Shown here piece by piece: positions 23,117 to 32,950 of a DNA stretch of 64,000 nt. The stretch is from Sipunculus nudus. Lineage: Eukaryota > Annelida > Sipuncula > Golfingiida > Sipunculidae. The stretch lies in contig CM049321.1 of assembly GCA_026874595.1 (NCBI GenBank), positions 12,608,979-12,672,978 of the forward strand, in the 5' to 3' direction. The notes beneath the pieces are model-generated. The model was not told the origin of the DNA. It worked only from the letters and a program-made list of their open reading frames with translations, and did no database searches. The translations under genes and the position numbers were made by a program. Each line of letters begins with the position of its first letter. The stretch's first letter is position 1.

Positions 23117-24148
23117 CTAGTGTGCCATATAAAATTTCCTAGTGGTGTGGAAACATATTATATACTCCATGGGCACAGGCGTATAAAAATACACAACTAC
23201 GGACCCAACGAGGAAAAAGCAAAGGAGTTCTATGGACTTCAGCTCTTCTTTTAAATAATTTAATTTCTGTTCGTAAGCATGTAAATTGTGATTAATACTT
23301 CCTATATCACTCGGTATATTGCGGTTGCTTGCCTCTAATTGCATACACTTGAAGTTACACGTGTCTACAGCTTTCTTAATTCCATTCATGGAACAAGTCA
23401 CTTTTTGGTGGTTTTACTGCATTGTGTCCACGATAGACTTTGTCAGGTCTCGTTTGAGCTCCTGGTTATTTCTGCCTAATTTTTCTTCAGCTGTGTCCCT
23501 TAAATCTTTGATGTATTTCTGCATGTCTGCCTGATACCCCTGGGTATTTTCTTTAATGAGTTCTAAATTGTTTCGCACATGGAAAAAATCCACCTTGAAA
23601 GAATCGAATTCTTTTGATAGAGGCGACACCTGGTGTCTCTTGTGATTGGACGACACGCCAAGGGCACAGAGCGGGCAAACACATTTGGAGCACGTACGGC
23701 AAAAGTACTTTACTGCTTGTCCATGATCTGTGCATTTTATGTCTTTACAAATAACTGAAACACACGTATGTGAAGTAAACGTGTCAAGATGAAGTAAGAC
23801 ACATTCATCACAGAGTTTTAGATCACAATCCAAACAGCGTTATGACGCAAGAGCCACCTTTCTCAGACACCTGCAAACACCGCATACGTCTTTCATGTTC
23901 CACATTTCGTCAACTATTTCTTGTATCATAAAATTCACAGGAAGCTCACCGATATCGCCGTAAGGGATGGTAGTCTCACGTCTGCATGTCGGACAGATCA
24001 CCCTTCCTCGTACGTTATTGGCTGCTAATTCACTGAGGCAAGATTCGCAAAATGAGTGGTGGCAACTGAGAAACCGTGGTTGACGATGGACCATATCCTC
24101 AAAACAAATCGCACACTCCAATAACCCATGTGTATTTCTCTGCGCCAT
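23117..24148 (-). pseudogene. TRIM-like type A copy, full length with two in-frame stop codons
   Basis: From the ATG at 24148 to the TAA at 23119-23117 one frame of 344 codons covers the whole type A protein without any frameshift. RING ligands C12, C15, C29, H31, C34, C37, C52 and C55 fall at the same residue numbers as in the intact gene at 38163. B-box 1 and B-box 2 follow, then a coiled coil and a C-terminal membrane helix (LCFFLVGSVVVYFY). Two TAA codons interrupt it: codon 103 (23842-23840), where the paralogue has Phe103, and codon 245 (23416-23414) in the coiled coil. All zinc ligands remain. An acceptor (GATCTTACAG) ends 8 bases before the ATG, as in the paralogues. It is most simply a young pseudogene. 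A RING-only product of 102 residues, stop readthrough or an assembly error are alternatives. Confidence 0.8.
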
Positions 24149-24156
24149 TTTCAAAT

Positions 24157-25994
24157 CTGTAAGATCAATGAAACCACAAAGTTAGCAGCGAAGTCATTAA
24201 CCCTGGAGGGACATTAGGAAATGGATAATTGGACATTACATCCTATCTGATTCTCATTTGTTATTTTTTCCTGTTAAAAGCCTTTCTTATTTGTGGAAAG
24301 ATTTAACAAATCTAATGCGTCCATCTTGATTTTCATAAACGTTGATGACACTTGAGGGATGTTTATCAAATCCCTAAATAAAAAGAGCTTTGTCAGTGTC
24401 GGAATTTGCGAAATCTTAAAATATGAAATGGCTTAAAGGCTAAATGGATAAATGGACGTGACGCTTAATGAAAGTTGTCGACTTGTCACTGGCATTCATT
24501 GCGAGTTATTGTCCAACAAATTTAGTTTGTAAATATGTAAAATGCATCTTGCTAATAAATATCCTACATATTAATGGGTCCGAAATAAATAATAAACATA
24601 GCACGTCCTGTCCTTTACAATCCGATTACTACCGAGGTTTCCCAAACGGTATCCGCCTCTTAATGGGGCCCAATCACCTATCTGACCTTTATAAACTAAC
24701 GATAATCCCTTGGAGTTTTAATAAAAATAGACAAGAACACGTGGATATCATGGCACACAGGCTGCTTTTTTTTATTTATATCAAAGTGTTTATAATACGT
24801 GGGTCCACCAAAATAATCAAAACAGATTCAGCAAAGCCATCTGGCAGCAAGTCACAGCTTTGCAAATTGCGTTTTGCAACAAGTAAATTTTCTATCGCCG
24901 AATATATGCTACCTACGAACTTAGATTATATGTTTATCCCCTTTGTTAACATTGCTCTGTTTACAAAAATATTGTTGATAATCAAGTTCATACATCCTTC
25001 ACGAAGCCGTTATAAGAACTTTTCACAAACAAAATTAACTTTATATCATTAAAATATACACAGAGGAAGCCAGAAATCATAAATTATTTTTCTAAAGGTA
25101 GGGGAATGAGCACCTTTAAAGTTTTGTAAAATATGCATGCTGTGACAGGTATTTATGTCTTACATGTGACGTGTTCTGAAAACGTAGCACATTTTTTGTC
25201 TGTTTGCTTTAACAAGTCCTAATTCTTCGAGGCGCATCTGAGGGAGTTTCCGTTCCTGTGTTTACGTTCAGGTGTAGATGAATGCCGTATATTAAAAAAA
25301 CGTTCATATTGAGGATATTCGTTTTTTTGTTTCAAACATGGATGAAAATGCAAATCCGATACATCAGAGAGGATGTAAACTATTTTATGGTTATATACCA
25401 TACCTCACTGTGTTGAGGTAAACTTCTCTAACTTGTCGAGAGATTTATCGTAAGCGCTAGTAAATATATAATCGTTAAGAGGGCAGCCTTAAATGTTACT
25501 TCATGGGAAAAGTTTCAATAACAAAATATGTAATGCACTAATGACCTATATAATCTAGATATTTAAGTCCTCACGTTACAATTATCCTAAAAGGAAGTTA
25601 ACATATATTTAAACATAATTGTCAAAATGCCACAACTACAGTAAATCTCCAAATATAAAAGTTTATTGATGATACAATAAAACTAATTGAGGATTTTTGT
25701 TATATTTTTGATGATTTCTCAATGTTCTGTAGCTAGGTAAAGGAAATAGAAACCGTAAACAACCTGTTGGGGACATGAAATACAAATTTTACTGATAATC
25801 TGGAAACATGGAATACAAAGAGGTATTATTGGGGACGCGCAACAGATAATGGAAATAGGAACATGGTATGGCAAACAGGTTAAAAAATGGGAACATTTAT
25901 TAAAAAAATGAAAATCCGAGAATGAAAAATGGAAACAGGTTAAAACGCTGGGTGCTCTACAGAACGATAAGAGTTATATTTCTTCTTTTTGTTA
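24157..25994. other. Flank of minus-strand TRIM copy; probable 5' intron and promoter side
   Basis: By analogy with the other type A genes, the part directly above 24156 is an intron of the 5' untranslated region on the minus strand. Apart from the long open frame at 24468-25052, listed separately, no coding content is supported. Confidence 0.4.
24468..25052 (+). CDS. Hypothetical open frame, 194 codons, not recognised
   Basis: The longest plus-strand open frame in the window outside the TRIM and gag-pol frames, beginning with a true ATG. The predicted protein is rich in Leu, Ile, Lys and Ser. It has hydrophobic stretches near residues 85-115 (HRLLFFIYIKVFIIRG) and 150-170, but no signal peptide pattern or family motif that I recognise. 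It lies head to head with the minus-strand TRIM copy, in sequence expected to be its 5' intron. In DNA this AT-rich such length is uncommon but possible by chance, and the composition looks more like translated intergenic DNA. Low confidence that it is a gene. Confidence 0.15.
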   Translation: MKVVDLSLAFIASYCPTNLVCKYVKCILLINILHINGSEINNKHSTSCPLQSDYYRGFPNGIRLLMGPNHLSDLYKLTIIPWSFNKNRQEHVDIMAHRLLFFIYIKVFIIRGSTKIIKTDSAKPSGSKSQLCKLRFATSKFSIAEYMLPTNLDYMFIPFVNIALFTKILLIIKFIHPSRSRYKNFSQTKLTLYH

Positions 25995-26144
25995 CTAGAT
26001 GGCGACAATTTTCCCAATCAAATTCATATTGCTCCAGCTATAACTTTCATTGATTTTCCATGTATATTTCTGAACAACATAAACCGCTACCAAAAATAAA
26101 CACACCACATTCACGCCAATGAACACTATGAAGATAAAATCAAT
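25995..26144 (-). other. Exon-like segment encoding a membrane helix and stop
   Basis: On the minus strand an acceptor (AATAATTTCAG) is followed by 49 open codons and a TAG at 25997-25995. The translation starts with a strongly hydrophobic run (IDFIFIVFIGVNVVCLFLVA) followed by a polar tail, as in the last exon of a single-pass membrane protein. It pairs by position with the segment at 26484-26344, but the phases do not agree (see that entry). Confidence 0.25.
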
Positions 26145-26343
26145 CTGAAATTATTTAAGATTCCAGGTATTAAGATTAGGGTAATCACGTCTGGTCGTCT
26201 GATGCTTTACTCTTCAATGCCGATAGTGATCCCTAATAAAATAGTGAAAACCTGTATTATTCCGTGTTTATTATGTTACACTTAGATCGACAAGCACAAA
26301 ACAAGTGTAAAAATATTTAGCTTTAAGAAATATTTGAACCTAC

Positions 26344-26484
26344 CTTTAGACAAAGCTTTAGAAGAAGCTGGAGTTATGGGTATTGTGGCACAGTAACTAC
26401 CGGGTCTAAAGTCCAAATGCGGTTTCTTTGGGCCCATATTTGGCAAGTGACAGATCCATAGCAGCGCAAGTTGGAGTGTTATTC
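26344..26484 (-). other. Exon-like segment with good splice sites
   Basis: On the minus strand a T-rich acceptor (TTTTGTTACAG) precedes 141 bases with one fully open frame, and a strong donor (AAAG|GTAGGT) follows. The frame begins with a hydrophobic stretch like the end of a signal peptide (ITLQLALLWICHL) and continues with a Pro/Ser/Lys-rich part containing one Cys. It ends in phase 1, while the next segment (26144) needs phase 0; direct joining would give GAT TGA, a stop. A missed small exon, a decayed gene or chance remain possible. Confidence 0.22.
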
Positions 26485-28041
26485 CTGTAACAAAACAATT
26501 GAAAATGAAAATAAAGTATAGTTTATTTCGTATTAACTCGATACCGATACTCTCTGGGTCTTAGCCAAATACAATGTAATCAAATCACATCGTATATGTT
26601 AGTATACAATATGCAAATGGTCTATCTACATAAGGAATTTACTTTAAAGGGCGTGCCGCCAAGCTTTTTTGTCAAGTTGGCGAACATATTTGTTTGCCTA
26701 GCGTTGCGCATGCACAAGTTGCTTAACCACCTGTTTATTATGCCACTCAAGATTACTAGGAAGCCTTACAGAGAGCTATAAAAAGCGCACAAGGGAAGTG
26801 CTCTGTGTTGCTCAACGTTGAGATTAATCCCTACCTAGGACCTATCCCCAGTACTGTAAACAAGCAGTTTATGTATACATATATGTGTCTGAGTGTGTGT
26901 GTGTCTTTATGTATGTCCGTATGTGGGCCTTTGTGCATTACATCAATGTATTATTTCCGCTACCTGGAGGTTTTTTTCACAATTCATGGCAGTCTCCAGG
27001 CGGTCGAGTTGTTCTGGTTTGTGAAGGCGTACATAATGCGTGTGTGTGATTTTTACTCTTGATTGTTTCTTTTAAAATGCTTGGTTTTCTTTTATAATTA
27101 TAAAATCAGGTAAATGAAACACTAGCTTTCTATAAAACTCAGTAGCCGGAAATGTAGAGTGTCACATTTATATTTACCTAGCTTGCTTTTATAAAGCTCA
27201 TATATAGCCGAAGAGAGAACGTGTTGCCTAGTAAACAACTGACAGACAATTGGCAACAAAAAATATTCTGATCCGGGAATGACTGGGCCTGTCCATTCTG
27301 CGCATGCTCATGGACAGCTTTCATGTTTAATCTCACTCAGGCTGTTGTAACGCTTGCCACTGATCACTTATGCAGTAGCATTCAGGTATTAATACACGTG
27401 TAAGTGCTAAAGCAACGATTGAAGTAATTTCAAATCGCTTTTGTCACTACACGTTGTCACTGTAGATTGAATCCAACATGTTGAATATCAAAATGTTTCA
27501 CACATATGCGTGTCCTGGGGATTCCATTTATACAATTAGAAAACGCGAAACATGCCATTTTGTCTATCCCATATTATACAAAGATTTTTTAATAACTGCT
27601 ACGAAAAGGTTTGGATAATTCAAATTCATTTCTTTAACCAGTTAGTTTCAAATAAATTAGACCTATTGGCCTGCCAATCATTGCAGTGTTGTTTGTGTTG
27701 ATGTTTCTGAAACTCATCTCTAATAACACAACAACCTACTCTACACCTATATTGTATGCGTTTTTTGTTTTTGATGAAAAAAATATTTAAAAAAAACTAC
27801 CTTGTGAGAAAAAAGTTTAAAAAAATAAAAAAACATGTACCTTGAAAGAAAAATAAAATGCATCTTGTAAGAAAAATTTAAAAGTACCTCGCCAATGAAA
27901 TCACTAACATTCCATAAATGTGAAAATATTTAAAGCGAATATGAACCTGGTATATTATGACAAATACCTGAATATATCTACTTTGTTCAATTTGGTTCCA
28001 TTAATTTCAATTTTGACTGGATGTTTTTCGATCCGACTGGA
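26485..28041. other. Gene-free stretch
   Basis: AT-rich sequence with a TATA-like CTATAAAAAG at 26775-26784 in a slightly GC-richer segment, and A-rich tracts at 27775-27880. The open frames at 26596-26781 and 26805-27062 have no recognised content. Confidence 0.4.
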
Positions 28042-28049
28042 TATATAAG
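28042..28049 (+). promoter_or_regulatory. TATA-box candidate
   Basis: TATATAAG stands 70 bases before the ATG at 28119, a spacing compatible with a core promoter and a short 5' leader. No initiator or upstream element could be confirmed. Confidence 0.3.
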
Positions 28050-28118
28050 CCAGTGATTTCCCTTTAGAGCGCTAGCTGCAAACAACAGTAGGTTTGAGTC
28101 ATCTTAATCGCCTCTTAA

Positions 28119-28250
28119 ATGAATATTCACTTTACTTGCTTGTTCCTTCTGGCACTCAATAAGTGTGGAAATAGTAGACAAACACAAGAAAGTAAAAAAA
28201 AGTTTGTGGTTAGAGAGAAGAACAAAGATGGTTACTTTTTTAAGAGCTGA
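28119..28250 (+). CDS. Possible short secreted peptide or first exon, 43 codons
   Basis: ATG at 28119 opens a frame of 43 codons to a TGA at 28248-28250. The N-terminus (MNIHFTCLFLLALNKCGNSR) resembles a signal peptide: hydrophobic core, then a Cys and a polar stretch. The rest is basic (KKKFVVREKNKDGYFF). A donor-like AAAGTAAAA within the Lys-rich part would allow it to be a first exon instead. I recognise no family. The TATA candidate upstream supports it weakly, and frames of this length are common by chance in AT-rich DNA. Confidence 0.2.
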   Translation: MNIHFTCLFLLALNKCGNSRQTQESKKKFVVREKNKDGYFFKS

Positions 28251-29429
28251 GTTATATAGCAATATTCCTCTTTGTTTTACCTCCCGGGAAGCAGCAGATG
28301 AGGATCAAGGATATATATATGACTATATATATTATATTTATCTATGTATATGTATATATGTGTGTGTTATGTATTAAAACAAGAAATATCATGACAATAT
28401 ATGCCTACTGCACACGCTAGAACACCTGCAGGGTAGATTTTTATAATATAATTTAAAGCGGTCAAAATGGATATACTCATACGACAAGCTACGAATCAAT
28501 ATTCTATTACTGAGGCTATTCTTCTAAGGTTGAGTGACAAATAACAATATACACATTATAATTCGTTATAGAAATGAAACGATAAAATAACCTTTGAATT
28601 TTAAGCTGTGTAAGGAAATAGATGACATTGACATCTTGGTAGAACTTCCGAGCCCCCGAGGGTGAAGTTAGTATCAAGCTATGAAATGATGACAAAGATT
28701 TCCAGATGGAAATGTGGATAGATAAAATACATATTTATCGAAAAATAAGAACGTCTCTGGTTGTGTATACAGCTTGCTTAAAAAACTTTTGTTATAAAAG
28801 TTCGGCAAATTTAATACGGGATGCCGAACATTCAAGAATGTTTTCATCGTAAGACTATTGATGTCTCTTCAAATCAAGTAGTCTCTCAAAATATGTTTTT
28901 CAAAAAGAGGAGGAACTTGGTTCTAATCGACAAACTTCAGTCCTACTCTTATGAAAAAAATCACAACTTGACATAAACTCAGCTAGCGTATAAATGTTTG
29001 TGAGTATCACATAAACCGTGATGTCCAAATGACCCTTTTTAATACGTGGTTTTAATCTCCTAAACCAGATCTGCTCTAAACCCCAAAAAACTTAATAATA
29101 TTTTAATGCATCTTAAACTCACCTGCCCTGCATGGTTTGGAGTGTGAATTACTATAATTGATTCCTGAATCTGACCTGCACTGAACGGTTTGGACTTTTT
29201 TTATGAAATGAAACACTAATATTGTTTAAATTAAATGAATCACTAACCTAAAATTAAGTTTATCGATGCCGATCCCGCAAATAAATGGCACCCCTGCTAC
29301 GTTTAATTAATTATACTCACAAATCTGCATGGAATGATTTTCTTTGGGGGGGAGGGGGGATTACAATTACAGAATCGTTTACTAGGTGCAAGAAACCACC
29401 TCTCGCATCACATTCACGAGTTTACGTTA
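28251..29429. other. Gene-free stretch
   Basis: AT-rich intergenic sequence with a TA/TG-rich patch at 28310-28370. No supported gene. Confidence 0.4.
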
Positions 29430-29790
29430 TAAATAATTAAAACATCATTACCTGATGTCTTCCTATGTATATCTGTCCATATTCAATGCCTTCTAAACAG
29501 GCGTCTGTCTTAAGTTACATACGGTCTGATAAGTACCCTAAATATAGCATTGAGTTTAATATGGCTTCAAATATGCTGTATAAAATCAACAATCAACTGC
29601 TCAAACTGTCATTTGGATTAGAGCAATACTGACACAGAATTTATCATGCTTCTTTTTTTTTCGTGGAGTGTATTGGTTTAAAATTTCAATATGTGCCTAA
29701 TAGTACCAAAACCAATAGAATTTGATCATAGTCCAAATTGTAAATAATTTTATTCTATAAACTCTTTTGATAATTAAAATTCCACCTTCT
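29430..29790 (+). repeat. Dispersed direct duplication, copy 2 (partner at 6665-7060)
   Basis: Same order of conserved blocks as 6665-7060, including TAGCATTGAGTTTAATATGG at 29545-29564 and the CTGATGTCTTCCTATGT start. Both copies are non-coding. The partner lies 23 kb away in the same orientation. Confidence 0.7.
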
Positions 29791-30057
29791 AACCCTTCAA
29801 AATTCTGGACGACTTCTACCCGCAGCTGTTTATGGAGGTTCAATCAACCCATTTAAACTTAATTTAGATAAGACCTCATGTTAGTTAAGTTTAACACTAG
29901 TGTGAACGATGTACAGGTTATCCAGCATTTATGACCAATCAATCAGCTGCTATGGCATGTATTTGTTCAATGAGTTACCCAGAACACTTTCCGTCTTATT
30001 GAGAATTTAATATATCCCTTCTAAGGACCATAATTATAAAAAGGGAATGAAAATATA

Positions 30058-30095
<38 letters not shown>

Positions 30096-30662
30096 TGAGA
30101 AAAAAATACTAACGGGCCGCATTCGCAGAACTACATTACGTTTAAAATAAAAACGTTTACATATAATAAACTGCAGCAAGAAGGAAGGAAACTGATATGA
30201 CTGATAGACAGGCTGTAGCTCTTTTTTTTCTTGGTATAAAAACATCAACATAATAAATAAATAAGATAGCATATCAAATTTAACTTGTCTGACATATTAG
30301 AAAATACTTCTGATGTTTGTGAAGGTAAGCTTACTAAAATTGTAATATGAGGCATTCCTTGCAACCTTTTCTTGGCGGTATAAACATATTGTCCTGTTTG
30401 GTACATGTCTTAAATCTATATGTTTATCTGCGTGGAAAGTAATTCGTAAGCAAAGTATCTGTCAGTGAGAACGTGTGGAGGATGAAAGGATCCCCTCGCT
30501 AATTCCACAGAGAAAAATGTTTTTTCTCCTGGAAACATACATATTATAGGTCTTGCGATGAATTGCGATGATAATTCTTTCAAGAAAGACCCAAAATAAA
30601 GCGGACTACACGTGTTTGTTCACCACGACTGGAGAACGCCTTCAATGAACCAACAACTACAG
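29791..30662. other. Gene-free stretch with (TA)n tract
   Basis: Contains a (TA)n run at 30061-30092. Around 30545-30595 there is weak similarity to the exon-like segment at 9345-9420. No supported gene. Confidence 0.4.
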
Positions 30663-30765
30663 GACAGTAAACTCAAATCACTTGCCGATCTTCGTCAAGA
30701 GATTAATGTAAATTTCAGCATAAAGGGAGCAAAACTGAAAATGTCATATATGCCAGACGAGAGTG
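30663..30765 (+). other. Exon-like segment, not recognised
   Basis: An acceptor-like CCAACAACTACAG is followed by a frame reading DSKLKSLADLRQEINVNFS and so on, and a donor-like GAGTG|GTAAAT ends it. The translation looks amphipathic and charged, like a coding exon, and the same frame stays open on both sides (30612-30800). No domain is recognised and partner exons are not evident. Confidence 0.22.
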
Positions 30766-32734
30766 GTAAATGTTTTCAATTTGTCAACATGTGGCGCTAA
30801 AGATGTTTATGAACAGTTGAGAGAGGTATTAGTAGTTTAACTGAAAATTATTCCATTCTCAAAATCTTAATATGCGCCTGTTCCATTAAATAATTAATTC
30901 ATATTTTTATAGTTGGTAATTTCTTAAATCTTATTAGAGTTGAGAAAAATTAGCAGTTGTCATTAATACGCCGTCAGAAAGAGCTGTCAAAAACAGGCCT
31001 GTGTGGTTTTCAAATTATGCCCTGAGGCAAAGATATCAGTAGTCGAATTATTATGTATGCTGATATTGATGTTATACGTTCGTAGCTCTTTTTCTGGTAG
31101 CAACATTACGAGAAATTCATGGACCGATTTTATTGACTATTATTGGGGATAAGGCTAAACCCAGGCCACAATCTGTTGAATGATATGATTTTGTAGCAGC
31201 ACTAAAATGCGGAAATGTAATGCATAAATATACGTGTAGTGACATATTTCCTCATGGGAAAAATAGAAAACTTCACACAGCTGCCGTTGTCTTGTCTGTC
31301 AGAATCCATGCTTTGGATTGCTAAATATTAACGACTATAGAACATGAAGACTTCTTTATGTAAAAGGCACAGATGGAAATTAAGATCTTGGAAATGACTT
31401 GAATATGCATGAATGATCCATGACATAAACATTATCTTCACTCAGCCATTAACATGTACGTCATGTGTTTAAATGGAAATCTTTGGTGCAAAAGTAATCC
31501 TAAAAACTTGTTTTGTTGCTTAAGTGCAACGTTTTCATTTTATATTACATTTCCTCACGTTTTATTGAAAATTGCCACTCTTATAACTCTAGACGAAGAC
31601 CAGCAAGTTTATTTGCGTGAGTTTATTGGCCTGTGATTTTTATGCTTAATCGATACCGTTTCCTAATTTAACAAGACGTTGTGAACTCGAAAACTTCACC
31701 TTTACTTGTAATTCTATTTATTTTGGGTCTTTCTATAAGAATTGTACTGTTACAATAACGTCTGTACCCATCCCGTGTCATGCACGATTCCAAGGGTAAC
31801 ACATTTACTTGTTGTGATTTATAAGAAACCCTATATGGACATTATAAAAAAAGAAAAGATCCTTTTTCCCTAACCTTATTATCATATATAGAAGACGTTG
31901 GAATTCACGTATATATCACACTGTATGTATAAAGTTGCCTTTCCTTTCATTTTCCTTCCCTTGAGGACGATTCTTAAATGAACATGTACTATTTGCGTAT
32001 GCAGTTTGGGGTGACAGAAAAAAAGTATAATACAAGACAGTGGGTTTAGTGTTCTAGGTTTTATTGTTTAAAAGGTCCAGATCACAGAAATCGTACACTT
32101 TCTGTATTCTGCAGTAATGGCATTATTATACTCTAGAAAAAGATATTTAGACCTGATGTGTTCAGGAACAAATATTTACAACCAAAAATCATCAAAATTG
32201 ATGAAGGAAAAGATGTGATATTTTATGTTATATGCATAGAGCAGGAATGTTCTTAAGCAAATTCTAAAGCCAAAACTCTTAATATGGAGCATATGGGCAT
32301 TCAGTGTGAATCAAATGTTATTTACACTATTAAGCCACCGTTTCAATACCGGTATTTCATGCTCCAGTTTGGTTCTAGAATTGCCCTCGGGAACATTCCT
32401 GCTATATACATTCTTAATAACCACGAGTGCAGTACCGTGATACATTCTGTAACACTGTTAGTATAACCCTAACACAGTGGAAATATTTTACGTTTGGAAA
32501 GCAGATCATGCCTTTAAAAAAGACATATACATACATAGGAGAAAACTAGATAATAATTTAAATTAAATACATTGCAAACCTGTTAGCCGTAATGCCTGGA
32601 CCTGGTCGTCAGCTCATCATTTTTTTCATCATCTTTCGGGAACGTGATCAAGGAAGTGATTAAGGGGCTCCTAGTCAAAGATGATGCCGTTTAAATTACA
32701 AATGGAACTCGTTTGGTCCCATGTAGATTATCCC
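30766..32734. other. Gene-free stretch
   Basis: AT-rich intergenic sequence. Short open frames at 31454 and 32284 lack motifs. No repeat structure was found. Confidence 0.4.
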
Positions 32735-32950
32735 GTAGAAGGAATACAGGAACACCCGGCCCCGGAGACACTCTGCCCAGACAACTCTCGGCCCCAGAGA
32801 CACTCGGACTTAAAGACACTCGTCCCCAGAGACAGTCGGCCCCCAAGCAGTGCGAAATAGCGACACTCGGCCCCGAGGCCGTCGGTCACAGAGATACACG
32901 GCCCAGAGGTCTGTCAACCCCCGGGTTATTTATTTCTCTGGGGCCGAGAG
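32735..32950. repeat. GC-rich degenerate minisatellite
   Basis: Irregular copies of a unit close to TCGGCCCCAGAGACAC (for example near 32791 and 32870) stand in strong compositional contrast to the surrounding AT-rich DNA. The block ends with CTCTGGGGCCGAGAG, an inverted version of the unit, so the array can pair with itself. The Pro/Arg/Thr-rich frame across it is a by-product of the repeat. Confidence 0.65.
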
